Source: Papio anubis
Taxonomy: Eukaryota; Chordata; Mammalia; Primates; Cercopithecidae
DNA length: 64,000 nucleotides
Assembly (NCBI RefSeq): GCF_008728515.1
Contig: NC_044976.1
Coordinates: 212,165,467-212,229,466, forward strand
Direction of reading: 5' to 3'
Of the stretch, positions 23,470 through 35,165 are shown one piece after another. The notes beneath the pieces are model-generated. The model was given only the letters and a program-made list of their open reading frames with translations, did no database searches and had not been told where the DNA came from. The stretch's first letter is position 1, and each line of letters opens with the position of its first letter. The position numbers and the translations under genes were made by a program.

Positions 23470-23725
23470 AGCCTAATGCAGTGCTTTTGAAAGTCTTTTA
23501 GAATCCCAATTCACAATAATAAATAATTTTACATTATGACTCACGCACACACACAAATATATGTATATGTATTTATGTGTGTAAAATAAAACAATTATGA
23601 TTTCACAAAACAATAAAAGAGCCATAAAATGAATTCTGGTATCTTCCATTCTACTTTACTCATTTTTTTAAATGCTAATCACAACCTCTAAGTTGATTTT
23701 ATGATTTGCAGTCTAATAATACCTG
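23470..23725. mobile_element. Probable ancient DNA-transposon relic, family unnamed
   Basis: The order 'cagtgcttttgaaagtcttt', 'acattatgactcacgcac', a CA/TA-rich centre, then 'aatcacaacctctaagttga' fits a decayed non-autonomous element. No protein remains. Confidence 0.4.
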
Positions 23726-24091
23726 GGCTAGTGGAGGCGACAGAAAGGAAAACAGGTTACTACAATGTAATTTGGAGGAGTTATTAAAAGGTCACAGCCA
23801 GTGAACCACCAGAGCACAAAGGAAAAACCACTGGACTGGCGAAGGTAGATGATAGTAATGGGCTTACAGTCGTCTCACTGCAGAACCTGTGCTCTGAACC
23901 ACTGTGCTCCACAACCTCCTAGGGCCCCAGGAAAGTGACAGCGGGTGTGGCTGCTACACTGCTATGGGAGGACAGGGGCTGGAGCATTAAAGAGAAGGAT
24001 GGAAATAGTAAGAAGTGTTCCAGGCTGCGGGGCCAGCATGTGGATAACCAAAGGCCAGAAAGTGGATCCTTTTTGGGAAGCAGACAGGTGA
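23726..24091. other. Unique sequence, no gene seen
   Basis: Non-coding. No repeat is recognised. Confidence 0.5.
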
Positions 24092-24412
24092 TGATATGGT
24101 TTCACTGTGTCCCCAGTCAAATTTCATCTCGAATTGTAGCTCCCATAATTCCCACATGTTGTGGGAGGGACCTAGTGGGAGATAACTGAATCACGGAGTC
24201 AGTTTCCTCAATATTGTTCTCATGGTCGTGAATAAGTCTCAGGAGATCTGATGGTTTTATGAGGGGTTTTCCTTCTCACTTGGCTCTCATTCTCTCATCT
24301 GCCACCATGTAAGATGTGCCTTTTGCCTTCTGCCATGACTGTGAGGCCTCCTTGGCCACATGGAACTGTAAGTCCATTAAACCTCTTTTTCTTTATAAAT
24401 TACCCAGTCTCA
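24092..24412 (+). mobile_element. MST-type MaLR LTR
   Basis: Begins 'tgatatggtttcactgtgtc' and continues 'ttgtagctcccataattccc', 'tgtgggagggacctagtggg', 'ctgatggttttatgaggggt', 'aactgtaagtccattaaacc', 'ataaattacccagtctc', the MSTA/MSTB LTR order in sense. It contains the LTR polyadenylation region. An Alu inserted at its 3' end, and the last 40 or so bases are missing. Confidence 0.92.
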
Positions 24413-24745
24413 GGCCAGGCATGGTGGCTCACGCCTGTAATCCCAGTACTTTGGGAGGCCAAGGTGGGTGGATCACCTGAGGACAGGAGTTCGAGACCAG
24501 CCTGGCCAACATGGTGAAACCCCGTCTCTACTAAAAATACAAAAATTAGTTGGGCGTGGTGATGCACGCCTGTGATCCCAGCTACTTGGGAGGGATTACA
24601 GGGAGGCTGAGGCAGGACTATCGCTTGAACCCAGGAGGCGGAGCTTGCAGTGAGCCCAGATTATACCACTGAACTTCAGCCTGGGTGACAGAGCGAGACT
24701 CCATCTCAAAAAAAACAAAAAAGAAAGAAAACAAAAAGAAAAGAT
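24413..24745 (+). mobile_element. Alu with a small internal insertion
   Basis: From 'ggccaggcatggtggctcac' to a long A-rich tail with interspersed C and G. In the linker region 'agctacttgggag' is followed by about 11 extra bases ('ggattacaggg') before 'aggctgaggcagg'. The extra block resembles an Alu phrase and may be a template slip. Confidence 0.95.
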
Positions 24746-24964
24746 GAGATGCAACAAAGATTTATCAAATTTTTCTTCTCCAGTCTTCAGTCTTCTACTC
24801 TACTTTTAGGCTTCTGCAATTGAATGGGTTTCAGACTAGATGTCCTCTTACAGTCCACCTGAGAAAACAGAGGGTAGACGGAAACTGCAAGTTCGCCTGG
24901 TTGGATAAGGGCAAGGAGGCCTCAACTAGCAGCACTTTCAGTTATCTATACATGTCCCTTTTCC

Positions 24965-25168
24965 TTTGTGCTGTTTTATACGGTAGTCGCTAGATCTTTG
25001 TGGCCATTTAGATTTAAACTTCGGTTAACATAAATGAAATTTTTTAACACTTCAATTCTTCAGTCATACTAGCCACATCTCAAGAGCTCAGTAGCCACAT
25101 TTGGCTGGTGGTTACCGCACGGGACGTTTCAGTCCTCCCAGAACGTTCTACCAGACAGCACTGCTTTG
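24965..25168. mobile_element. Palindromic hAT-type DNA transposon relic
   Basis: The left part 'tacggtagtcgctagatctt' mirrors the right part 'ggctggtggttaccgcacgg', with an AT-rich centre and the terminal text 'gacagcactgct'. This is the self-complementary MER-type element whose ends read cagcactgtcca. It has no coding capacity. Confidence 0.65.
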
Positions 25169-25394
25169 GATGGCCTCACACAGTCAGATGTTAAACCACA
25201 CATCCCATCGCTCTACTCGTATATTTGGAGACAAATCGGCAAGTACGGAGCATCCTTAGAGAGCAGCCTGGCCTCTGCTTTACTCCAAATGGTTTCCAGG
25301 GATTTCGGGAAATCTTTTGTTTGAATCCAGGGCAGAGAGAGGCCTCTACCAAGGCTTGCTCATTTTATGTCTTTTTCTCTCTCTTTTCTTGTCT

Positions 25395-25640
25395 CTCTGT
25401 GTGACACATGCACACACATGCACACACAAATGCACACACTCAGACACATACACTCACAAACACACACAAGACTCTTTTCTTTTTACTTGAAAATTTACTC
25501 CAGAAAATATACATACACACACACACACACGCACACACACTCGGACACATACACTCACAAACACAAGACTCTTTTCTTTTTACTTGAAAATTTACTCTGG
25601 AAAATATACATACACACACACACACACACACACACTCAGT
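25395..25640. repeat. CA-rich repeat with 101-bp tandem duplication
   Basis: Copy 1 starts at 25438 ('actcagacacatacactcac') and copy 2 at 25539 ('actcggacacatacactcac'). Each contains the unique core 'gactcttttctttttacttg', then 'aaaatttactc', then a CA run. The unit is about 101 bp with a few differences, and a third start ('cactcag') follows at 25633. Plus- and minus-strand frames here are spurious His/Thr- or Cys/Val-rich translations. Confidence 0.9.
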
Positions 25641-26094
25641 TATAACCCCAGTGATATCTGTGACACCTGGTAGAATTTGAACCTCTCTTTTCTTCCCCAA
25701 CGATTAGTACAAATACAATCACAAAAATTCAGGGCAACTTTGATCAAACTGGACCTTCAGAGAGTCACTAATAGGAACACTTATCATCAGGCAGATACAT
25801 TACACAGGGGAATTATCACACCAGGAGCCGAATGGACAGAATGCTCCCTCTCATGACGCTTTACGTGGCTCTAGTTAGAAGCATTGCCCTAAAGTTTGCT
25901 CAGAGAACAGCCTGACTTTAGCCAGCAGGGAAGGCCCATGAGCATCTGAAAGGCCTTCCTAAAACAGGCTGCATCCCGTAAACCCGTGGGACCCCAGCAC
26001 AGGCCCTGCCCCTGCCCTCTGCCCCGGCCTTGGCTCCTCATCCACTCCTGGAGATGCTGACCTAGGGGCGGGGGTTCTTCACTGGACTCCACTT
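25641..26094. other. Unique sequence, no gene seen
   Basis: Non-coding. A G/C-richer patch lies at 25985-26075. Confidence 0.5.
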
Positions 26095-26205
26095 ATTGCC
26101 CTCATTTTACAACAAGGAAGTTAGAGCAGAGGAATCAGTTGTTAAAAGTTGCATGTTAGGTAATGGCAAAGCAGGCCCAGAACCTGAGTCCCCAGATACC
26201 TCACA
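26095..26205 (-). mobile_element. MIR SINE fragment, antisense
   Basis: Shows 'cattttacaacaaggaagtt', 'agaggaatcagttgttaaaa' and 'gcccagaacctgagtcccca' as in MIR read backwards. Confidence 0.7.
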
Positions 26206-28932
26206 TGGGGCTTTTCCCAGTGGATATCACAGTATTCCATTATTTGGTAAGATTCTGCAAAACTATTAATTTTAAAGGAAATATTTCTTTGATTCAGGGT
26301 CAAAAGAGAATGAGTAAAGCACCACCGGAAGTATACACATGTGGTCACAACTAAACCATGACTGTGTCATTGCACTGGAAAACATTTTTTAAAACTGGGC
26401 TTATAAAAGGCGATTTACCATGTTTTACAGACGCTCTGGTAAACGTTTGTGTACATGGAGATTAAGGCCATTCTTTCCTTGGTGACCATGTAGTGGAATT
26501 GAGAGAGGGTTTTCTATTCAGATAGATCTGCATTCAGGTCCAAGCTTGTTCATTTTTTAGCTAGGGGCCTTTGGGCAAAACAAATTCTGGCAAAATGTGG
26601 GGGTCGTGTAAAAGTACCTACGGGCAAATTTATATTAAATAATGTATGTGCAGAAAGTGAGCAGATTAGATTAGTTCTGTCTCCCACTTTGACAAACACC
26701 TATTCATCATTGGTCTCTCCGGTGAGTGATCGAATATGAAAGCGTGTCTATTCTGCCTATAAAAGCTACACAAGAGCATTGCTAAGCTGCCAGGAGCAGT
26801 GCTATGATAAGCAATCCATAAAAATGTCCATGATATCTCCCTCTCTCTTGTTCTCTCTCTCTCATTCCTTCCCCATGACCATTGTGCATTTGTCAGATTT
26901 GTCACCTTGCAGAGAGCACAATTTGTCCTACATTAGCCTTGCGGTGCTTATAATAATTAGAAGCATCCAATGTGTCAAATAGGTTGCAAGAGGATAAAAT
27001 GTTCACAACCTGAATGTTGTAACTGCAGTTCCAAACTACTTTTACAACAGAATCTCCCGAGCATCTTTCACCTAAGTCATGAAATGAAATTGTATTCTGC
27101 TACTGAGGACTGTTTGGTTTCCAGGCAGCAGAGCTTTGAGCTTTTGTCTTCATCCAGAGAGGACACCACGCTGATGAACACGCAATGGTAAGTGAGCTTT
27201 GCCTCTCTCCAAAGCGTTTCATGTGCGCAAAGCCCTTTTCAGGCATGTCTACAACTTCTTTTCTCGCAGAAAATATCAGGGCCACCTAACAAGGTTATAC
27301 AAATTGCCAGCCGATGGCCCCTGGTGCTTTGTGATCTTCTGCAAAACAAAGACCCCACCTTTGCCACTTGATAACAACACCGCGTTGCTGTGGCTCCTAA
27401 AGTGAATAAAATAAGAACTGATCCTAAAAGGCAAGACACTAAGATGAACAACCATTTTGGGTTTGTTTTTTTTTTTTTTCCAATAAGCATTTAAAGTGGC
27501 AGTTGTCACACTATTTATTTTCACTGTGGATTGAGTTTTCTAGTTTCTCATTAAAGTCTTACTCTGCTCAAGTATTTCCATTTATTGTGCAGGCTTTTAT
27601 TTCCACAGCTGATAGAGCTTTCTGTCATTTCTGAGACATGAAAAGGATTTTTGCTTTTTTCCTTCGCAGTTGCTGTTTGAAGTAAAGGAATAAAGTCACT
27701 GCATTATTTAGCATTTGGATGGATACACAGCAAGCCAAAGAACAGCCCGGTGCCTGTGGCTTCAGCCTGCTCCTGCCAAACAAGCGAGGGCAGTCAGAGC
27801 TTCCCTTCTTCCTTCTCTGTCCCCCAGCACCAGAACTAACTACAGCAAGGCCTTCACCCATGTCTTCCTGAGACTTCTACATTCTGGACTTCCTTTGAAT
27901 ATGGAAAATTAAATCCACAAAAGCTCAAGCACTTAACTGCATTTTCTCAGAACTTTTGAGCTCACTGCTGATGTCAGCATGAGAGCAGATTAAATAGGCC
28001 CCACTCATTCAACTCTTCAGGAAGCCTTGCATGCGTTGAAGGAGTCATGTTTTAATACAACAATCTATAGGCTTTTATGTACCCATCTGTTTATGCTTTG
28101 CAAAGACATAAATCTAAAGTGACTTCCATTTCAGTATGGCCTGAGGTTTTCCCTGGACTTCCCAGAATTTAAATCCCTGTGTTGAAGGAACAGAATCAAT
28201 CACATCAGTTTTAACAGTGCTGACTTTCCCTGTCCAAATGTAGGGCGCTCATGGTTCTGCATAGATAGTGTGGACAGAGAGTCAGAGAAACCAAGCTTCT
28301 AAAGGGCAAGGAGAGCTACCTCAAGTGCTTGCCTGGTCCACAAAGAACTCGACGATCCAACAAGGTCATCAAGAACCTCAGTATATGAACTCCGTGACGG
28401 CAGGACTGCTGCAGAGCGGAGTCCAGTGGAGGGGGATTGGGGTGCTGGGGCAGCAGAAGCCTCTGTCTGTTATGCCTCTACCTTGAGCAAAAATGAATCT
28501 TTCAGGTGCTCCATGAGAAATCAATCACTACACTGATCAGAAACCATTATGGCATGAAATTTTCAATCATTCCTTCCTGTAATTGTTTTTTTAAGCATAA
28601 GAACTCTTCTTGCAAACGATTTTATGTGGCTTCTTTTGCAGAGCGTACTCCATGATCTAGCCCTGGCAGAGTCTCCAACAGTCTCTGGTTTGCTATTCCG
28701 GAGTCAGTCTTCAGTCCAGGGTCAGTTTTTCTGAAGAAACTACAGGATAGGACCAGAAGGAAGAAATAAATTTCTGAACTGTGTTTTCCATGGGAGAGCC
28801 AGAGGAAGACAAGTTAGGATCTAGAAACCTGCAGTCTCCACAGTCCAGAGAAGGAGAGGCGCATGGCCGTATCTGGGCAGGTCAGGGGCATCGGGTGCAT
28901 GTGACAAGAGGAGGTAGTAAAGGAGGAGGTGT
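26206..28932. other. Repeat-poor unique block with one exon-like segment
   Basis: About 2.7 kb almost free of recognisable repeats. It contains the exon-like segment at 27125-27187 and T-runs near 27467-27480. This is the best candidate in the window for conserved non-coding or regulatory sequence, but that is inferred from repeat absence only. Confidence 0.45.
27125..27187 (+). other. Candidate internal exon, 63 bp, unproven
   Basis: Acceptor-like 'ggactgtttggtttccag' precedes 27125, and a perfect donor 'atg|gtaagtgag' follows 27187. The 63-bp segment is open in one frame, giving QQSFELLSSSREDTTLMNTQ, with one base left over at the start and two at the end. Its length is a multiple of three. 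The other two frames have stops. The same frame is open upstream to 26970, so an alternative first exon starting with the ATG at 26970 is possible. No known protein is recognised. Confidence 0.3.
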
Positions 28933-29229
28933 GGCCAGGTGCAGTGGCTCACGCCTATAACTCCAGCACTTTGGGAGGCCAAGGCAGGTGGATCACCTGG
29001 GGTCAAAAGTCTAAGACCAGCCTGGCCAACATGGTGAAACCCCATCTCTACTAAAAACACAAAAATAAGCCAGGCATGGTGGCACGCACCTGTAATCCCA
29101 GCTGCTTGGGAGGCTGAGGCAGGAGAATCACCTGAACCCAGGAGGCGGAGGTTGCCGTGAGCTGAGATCATGCCACTGCACTCCAGCCTGGGCAACAGAG
29201 TGAGACTCTGTCTTAAAAAAACAGAAAAG
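28933..29229 (+). mobile_element. Alu, full-length
   Basis: From 'ggccaggtgcagtggctcac' to 'gagactctgtcttaaaaaaa'. Target duplication 'aaaggaggaggtgt' before and 'aaaaggaggaggggg' after, imperfect. Confidence 0.97.
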
Positions 29230-29270
29230 GAGGAGGGGGAATGGACAAGTTATGTGTTGCTCCCATTTAC

Positions 29271-29406
29271 GGCTGCCAGATTTAGCAGAAGGAGGAGGAG
29301 AAGGAGTAGGGAAAAGAAAAAAAAAAGGACATCATGGGACACACCTGTACTAGAAAATTATTCATTGACTGAAATTCAAATTCAACTGGGCATCCTGTAT
29401 TTTGCC
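29271..29406. mobile_element. Palindromic MER-type DNA element, copy 1
   Basis: Begins 'ggctgccagatttagcagaa' and ends 'gaaattcaaattcaactggg' and 'catcctgtattttgcc'. The same family occurs at 63357-63511. A purine-rich block (29288-29329) replaces the left arm. Confidence 0.6.
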
Positions 29407-29654
29407 TGACCACCATATCACCAACTCCCCCCTCTCTTGGCCCTCCCACTGGTACAGCTTCACCGTTATTCATTTCATAAATTGTGGTCTATATAAAATT
29501 GTTTTAAAACAAAGTTCTCCTGCTTTAAAAAGTAAAAAGGATGGAATAGTTAAAAATTACTACTACACCATAGCCAGTAGATTTTATCACTGCATGAAGG
29601 ACAAGAGGGTGTGTACATGCTATAACTTCGTGATAAGCAATTTTAAAATTTATT

Positions 29655-30105
29655 TGATTATCACTGGATGCATTCCAAGGGAAGCTGCATGTGGTCGATG
29701 GAATTTTTCACTCCAATTCTTTGACCTTTCTACTATCCATACATTTTGTCCTGTGGTTTTTGCAGTTCCTCCCACTATAGGCAGAATTTGGCTAACCTTT
29801 GGGTTTAGCCACATGTCTGCCTTGGCCAATGGGGTATGATATAATGCACTGGCATGATTAGGCTTGTCCTCTTGCACCCTGACATTAACATGAGAACATG
29901 CCTTGCAGAGTTGCCTGCTTGACTCAGAAAAATAAGATGCTTGAAACAGAACTAAATTGAACTCAAGGCCTGGAGCCAAATCTAGTTGAGCCTAGACAAG
30001 CTGACTCATATGGCTAGAAATAAATGCTTTCATTGTATGGTTCAGACTTTGGGGGTGGTTTGTTATGCAGCATTACTGTGGTAAACACTGACTGATACAT
30101 ACCAC
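29655..30105 (+). mobile_element. MaLR LTR, MLT1-like
   Basis: Shows 'gcagttcctcccactatagg', 'catgagaacatgccttgcag', 'tggctagaaataaatgcttt', 'tttgggggtggtttgttatg', 'cagcattactgtggtaaaca', 'ctgactgatacata'. This is the sense-strand 3' half of an MLT1-type LTR, including an AATAAA polyadenylation signal. The 145-residue frame 29402-29839 overlaps it and is not a gene. Confidence 0.65.
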
Positions 30106-31465
30106 CTCATCACTCTCAGGGTATCTATCCAGGCTGCCAGTTCCTTCAAGAGCCCACATTCACACTAGCATGCATGACACAGACTTTTCCATTTAGGAAG
30201 GATATTTTTAGCAAAAAGTTTAGTGACAATGAATTCTCAGAATTTCCCAAGATTCATAGAGAAGGCACCAACTAAATGAAAATTACCATCCAGATTGCTA
30301 ATGAGATTATCGCTAATCTTCTCAATTTAAAAACTAAATGTTCTTTCCAGGATTTTCATAAAGCATTTCAAAGATGGAAATGAGGAACTAGCCACCATGA
30401 GAAATTATAAAATTGAGCCACTGTGCAGGCAACTCATTTACTAGAGTCAACATTTAACCAGGCAGGAGCTGGTGATTGTTACTTCCCCTTCAATGTATTC
30501 AGGATGTATGTTTCATTAAACTTGATATTTACAGGAAATATCCTGGAAAATCCAGTATGTAACAGATGGGAAACTTGGAGAACAATTTTTTTATTATTAT
30601 TTTAGTCAGTGGTGTTCTCCAGAGACGCCTGCCACTGCACCTCCTCCTTCTAGCCCCTTCCTTGAAAAATATGTCAAAACCCTAATTTCTATGTTGTTTG
30701 CCTCCTACAACACCTTTCAATGCATTAAAGCCAAATATTTGTACTCATATTTCCAAGCACTATTAGAAGGACTGGAATTCTTCAAAATTCACACTGTAAA
30801 CTACATTTTGTGATTGACCCACATATAGAAACCAAAATAAATTCTTCAATGAGACTTTTGTGCTAGAGATTGCATCAGGAACTACAATCAAGTGGCCATA
30901 GCAAATGAGACAACTTGGTTTTTTTTTGTTTTGTTTAGTTTTTTAACAGGAACCATAAAAATTACTCACTGAGAAAGAACATCAAGTTAAATCAAGCTAA
31001 ACCACAGTGCGGTTCCAAAAATACAATGGTGTTTTCAGGAATTAGTGTACAGGAGCTTAACATCTTGCTAACACATGATAACACTCAGCTTCAGCTACAA
31101 TGTCAAGCTAGGAATGGTAGGTTGTTGAACTAGGACCCCACTTGTCAAATAGTTCTACTAAAAATATATTTTCAAGCCAAGAGGAAATGACCTTAACAGG
31201 TCTAGTGTCAGTTTAGACTAAAATGGCTTACTGCAATTTAGATGTTCTATCTTCTAAATTCACAATTTTTGCACCGTATTTCATAATATATCCATGTTGC
31301 TTCACACGATAATAGTATTTTCAATTACCAGTAGGGAAAACAAGCAGGTTTCTTCAAGGCTCATTGTTTAGTAGCAAAAAATTCCGAGATACTGGATCAA
31401 TCGAACTCAAGTAATGGGACTGCATTCAAGAGCCCGACATCTGCATAATGGTAAAAATATCTCTG
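30106..31465. other. Unique AT-rich sequence, no gene seen
   Basis: No repeat is recognised. Open frames are short. Confidence 0.55.
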
Positions 31466-31467
31466 AC

Positions 31468-31733
31468 TCACTTTGGGAGGCCGGGGCGGGTAGATCACGA
31501 GGTCAGGAGATCGAGACCATCCTGGCTAACACGGTGAAACCCCGTCTCTACTAAAAATACAAAAATTAGCCGGGCGAGGTGGCGGGCGCCTGTAGTCCCA
31601 GCTACTCGGGAGGCTGAGGCAGGAGAATGGCGTGAGCCTGGGAGGCGGAGCTTGCAGTGAGCTGAGATCACACCACTGCACTCCAGGCTGGGTGACACAG
31701 CAAACTTCCATCTCAAAAAAAAAAAAAAAAAAA
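31468..31733 (+). mobile_element. AluY-like, 5'-truncated
   Basis: Starts abruptly at 'cactttgggaggccgggg', lacking the first 40 or so bases. The text 'tagatcacgaggtcaggaga' and 'gcaggagaatggcgtgagcc' is AluY-like. It has a clean 19-20-base A-tail. Low divergence makes it one of the younger insertions here. Confidence 0.93.
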
Positions 31734-31949
31734 TGACTTGATGTTAAAAGATTTTGAGAGTTTGGCACAAGTCACAGCATTTTCTTCACTCCTTTAAAAG
31801 CCCCTTAGGATTAAGAGTTAATAATAGGTTGGGTCTGATAGGTTTTGAGCATTCACTTCTTCACCCGCTCTACTTGACGCTCCCAGAGTTCAACCTAGGG
31901 AGACTGCCCTTGCAATGCACAGCTCATTGGGACTTTAACGATGCAGTTC

Positions 31950-32253
31950 TGACTGGGCGCGGTGACTCACGCCTGGAATCCCAGCACTTTGGGAGGCCAA
32001 GGTGGCGGATCACCTGAGGTTGGGAGCTCAAGACCAGCCTGACCAACATGAAGAAACCTCGTCTCTACTAAAAATACAAAATTAGCCGGATGTGGTGGTG
32101 CATGCCTGTAATCCCAGCTACTCTGGAGGTTGAGGCAGGAGAATTTTTTGAACCTGGGAGGCAGAGGTTGTGGTGAGCCGAGATCATGCCATTGCACTCC
32201 AGCCTGGGCAACAAGAGCGAAACTCTGTCTCAAAATCTCAAAAAAAAAAAAAA
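31950..32253 (+). mobile_element. Alu, full-length
   Basis: From 'gactgggcgcggtgactcac' to a 13-base A-run. The head is slightly altered ('tgactgggcgc'). Confidence 0.95.
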
Positions 32254-32604
32254 TTTGAAGCTCTGACTTGAAGAGTTGCATGATGCGGTGAGAGTAAATG
32301 GGGGTGATAACTGGGTTTTGGTGCATGTGGCTTTCACCCCTAGAGATTCCTCTCCTTAAAGTAACCTGAGATAGCACAAACTTACACATTAGGGCTAATC
32401 CTGAGTTCTTTCCTGGCATTATATCTAGCAAAATACGCATATGGGGAATAGGATGAAGACTTCAAAAAGTAAAAAGCAAAATGAATCCATAAAAATCCCA
32501 AATTAAAAGTCTAGACAATTTCTTCAAACCAAGGGGAAGGATGGAAACCAACGGACATGAGAGTATGCCAATATGTAAAAGGTTAAAACTATAGAGACCA
32601 ACTT
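32254..32604. other. Unique spacer
   Basis: No repeat or gene is seen between the Alu and the antisense L1M. Confidence 0.5.
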
Positions 32605-35165
32605 TTTTCCCTCATGATATTTTGAGATATAGTTAATATACCATAGAAGTCACCTCATCAAAGTGTACAATTCAGTAGTGTTTAGCATATTCAAAAATTT
32701 TACAACCATCACCACGATCTAATTCCAGAATGTTTTCATCATCCCCAAAACCTATATCATTAGCAGCCACTCCCTGTTTTCCCCTCTCCAAGTCCCTGAC
32801 AACCACTAACCTACTTTCTGTTTATGAGTTTCCCATTCTGCACATGTTACATGAATAGAATCATACAGTATGTGGCCTTTTGTGTCTGGCTTCTTTCACT
32901 TAGCCTTATGTTTTCAAGGTTCATTCATCTTACAGCATATATTAGTTCCACATTCCTTTGTATAGCTGAGTAATATTCTATTGTAGAGACCTACCACATT
33001 TTGTTTGCCATTCATCTGCTGATGGAAATTTGGGTTGTCCCCACTTTTTGACTATTATGAATAATGATGCTTTGAATGTTGGTGTACAGGTTTTTGTGTG
33101 GAGATGTTTTCAGTTCTCTTGGCTATATACCTAGGAAGTGAAATTGCTGGGTCATTTGGTAACTTTAACTTTTTGAGGACCTGCCAAACTGTTTTCTACA
33201 GTGGCTGAATCATTTTACATTCCCACCAACAATGTAGAAAGGTTCTAATTTCTCTACATCCTCGCCAACACTTCCCATTGTCAGACTTTTTAAATTTCAG
33301 GCATCGTAGTGAGTGTGAGGTGTAACTCATTGGGGTTTTGATTTGCATCTCTCTAATGACTAATGATACCGAACATTTTTTATGTGCTAATCAGCTATTT
33401 TTGTGCCTTCGTTGGAGACATATCTATTCAAATCCTTTGCCCATACTTTAATTGGGTTCTTTGTCTTTTTATCTATGAGTTGTAAGAGTTTTTATGTAGA
33501 CCATACACTAAACTCTTGTCAGATACATGATTTCCAAATATTTTCTCCCATTCTGTAGAAAATCTTTTCAATTTCTCATTAGTGTCTTTGGAAATACAAA
33601 AAGTACTTAATTTTGATGAAGTTCAATTTAACTATTTTTTTCTCTGTTTGCTTGTATCATTCATGTCATATTCAAGAAACTGTTGCCCAATCCAAGGTCA
33701 CAAAGATTTACACATTTTTTTCTTTTAATGGTTTTATAGCTTTAGCTCTTATATTTAGTTTTTGATCAAGTGTAAGTCAGTTTTGTGTATGGTGTTAATA
33801 CATTCATTCTTTAAATGTGGTGATCCAATTGTCCTAACACCATTTGTTGAAAAACCTATTGCTTCCCCAATTGTCTTGTTGTGTTTGTTGATAATTAATT
33901 ATCCATAGATACATGGGTTTATTCCTGAATTCTAAACTCTGTTCCATTGATGTATATGTCCATCTTTATACCAGATAATCAGATAGCCTTAATTACTGTA
34001 GCTTTGTATTACATTATGATATCAGGAAGTGTGAGTTTTCCCACTTTATTTTTCTTCTTCAATATCGTTTTGGCTTCTTTTCTAAGAGATTGCTGGATTC
34101 TTTACATTTTCATATGATTTTTAGGATCAGCTTGTCAATTTCTGCCAAAAAAAAAAAAAAGACAGCTAGGATTTTGATAGGAATTATGTTCAATCTATAT
34201 ATCAACTCGAGGAACTTTTCCTTTTTCATAATATTAAGTCTTCCAATCCATAAACATGAGATGTCTTTCCATTTGTTTAGGTCTTCTTCAACTTCTTTTC
34301 ATGTTTTATATCTAGTGTTTAAGTATTTCTCTTTTTTGCTGAATTTATTCCTGTATATTTTATTATTTTGATACTATTATACAAGGAATTATTTTCTAAT
34401 TTCATTTTTGGATTATTTATTTCCAGTACATAGAAATAGAATTTACTTTTATACATTAAACTTGAATCCCTGCAACTTTGCTGAACTTACTTGTTATATG
34501 AATAGTTTTTAGTGGATTGTTTAGGGTTTTCTATATATGAGATCATGTCTTCTAAAAATACAGTTTTACTTTTTTCTTTCGAATTTTGGAGTTTTTTATT
34601 TCATTTTATTGCCAAAATGTGCTTGTTAGAAACTCTGTTAAGTGTGCACTAGAAGTGGCAATAGTAAACATCCTTGTCTTATTCCTGATATTACAGGGAG
34701 AGTGGTCAGTTCTTCACCATTAAGTATGTTAGCAGCAGCTTTTTCAGAGATACCCTCTATCAGACAAGAAAGTTCCCTTCTATTCCTACTATTTTGATAA
34801 TTTTAATGTGAAAGTGTATTGGATTTTGTCCAACGCTTTTTCTGTGCCTATTGAGATGAGCATGTGGCTTTTGCCCTTTCTGCTATTAATATGGTATATT
34901 ACAGGGATTGATTTTCAGATGTTGCAACAGCCTTACATTGCTAGGATAAATTCCACTTGGTCATGGTGCATAATCAATTTTTTATATTGTTGGATGTAGT
35001 TTGTTAGTATTTTGCTGAGGATTTTTCATCTATATTCATAATGAATATTGGTCTCTTTCTTTTCTTGTGATGTCTTTGGTTTTGCTATCAGGGTAATACT
35101 GGTCTCATAAAATGATTTGGGATATGTTCCTACCTCTCCTATTTTCTGGAAAAGTAGAAATCAAT
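32605..35165 (-). mobile_element. L1M element, antisense, 5'-truncated in ORF2
   Basis: The plus strand is the complement of an L1M 3'UTR ('aaagtgtacaattcagtagt', 'caaccatcaccacgatctaa', 'cttttgtgtctggcttcttt') followed by ORF2 read backwards ('tgaaattgctgggtcatttg', 'tttgatttgcatctctctaa', 'tattttctcccattctgtag', 'gttccattgatgtatatgtc') up to the reverse-transcriptase region near 35165. ORF2 is broken by many stops. The element is of eutherian-wide L1M age. Confidence 0.9.

Noticed and set aside
31967..32440. 157-residue minus frame rich in Ser/Pro/Gly
   Set aside because: Typical antisense-Alu translation (...GVQWHDLGS...), as are several similar frames elsewhere in the window.
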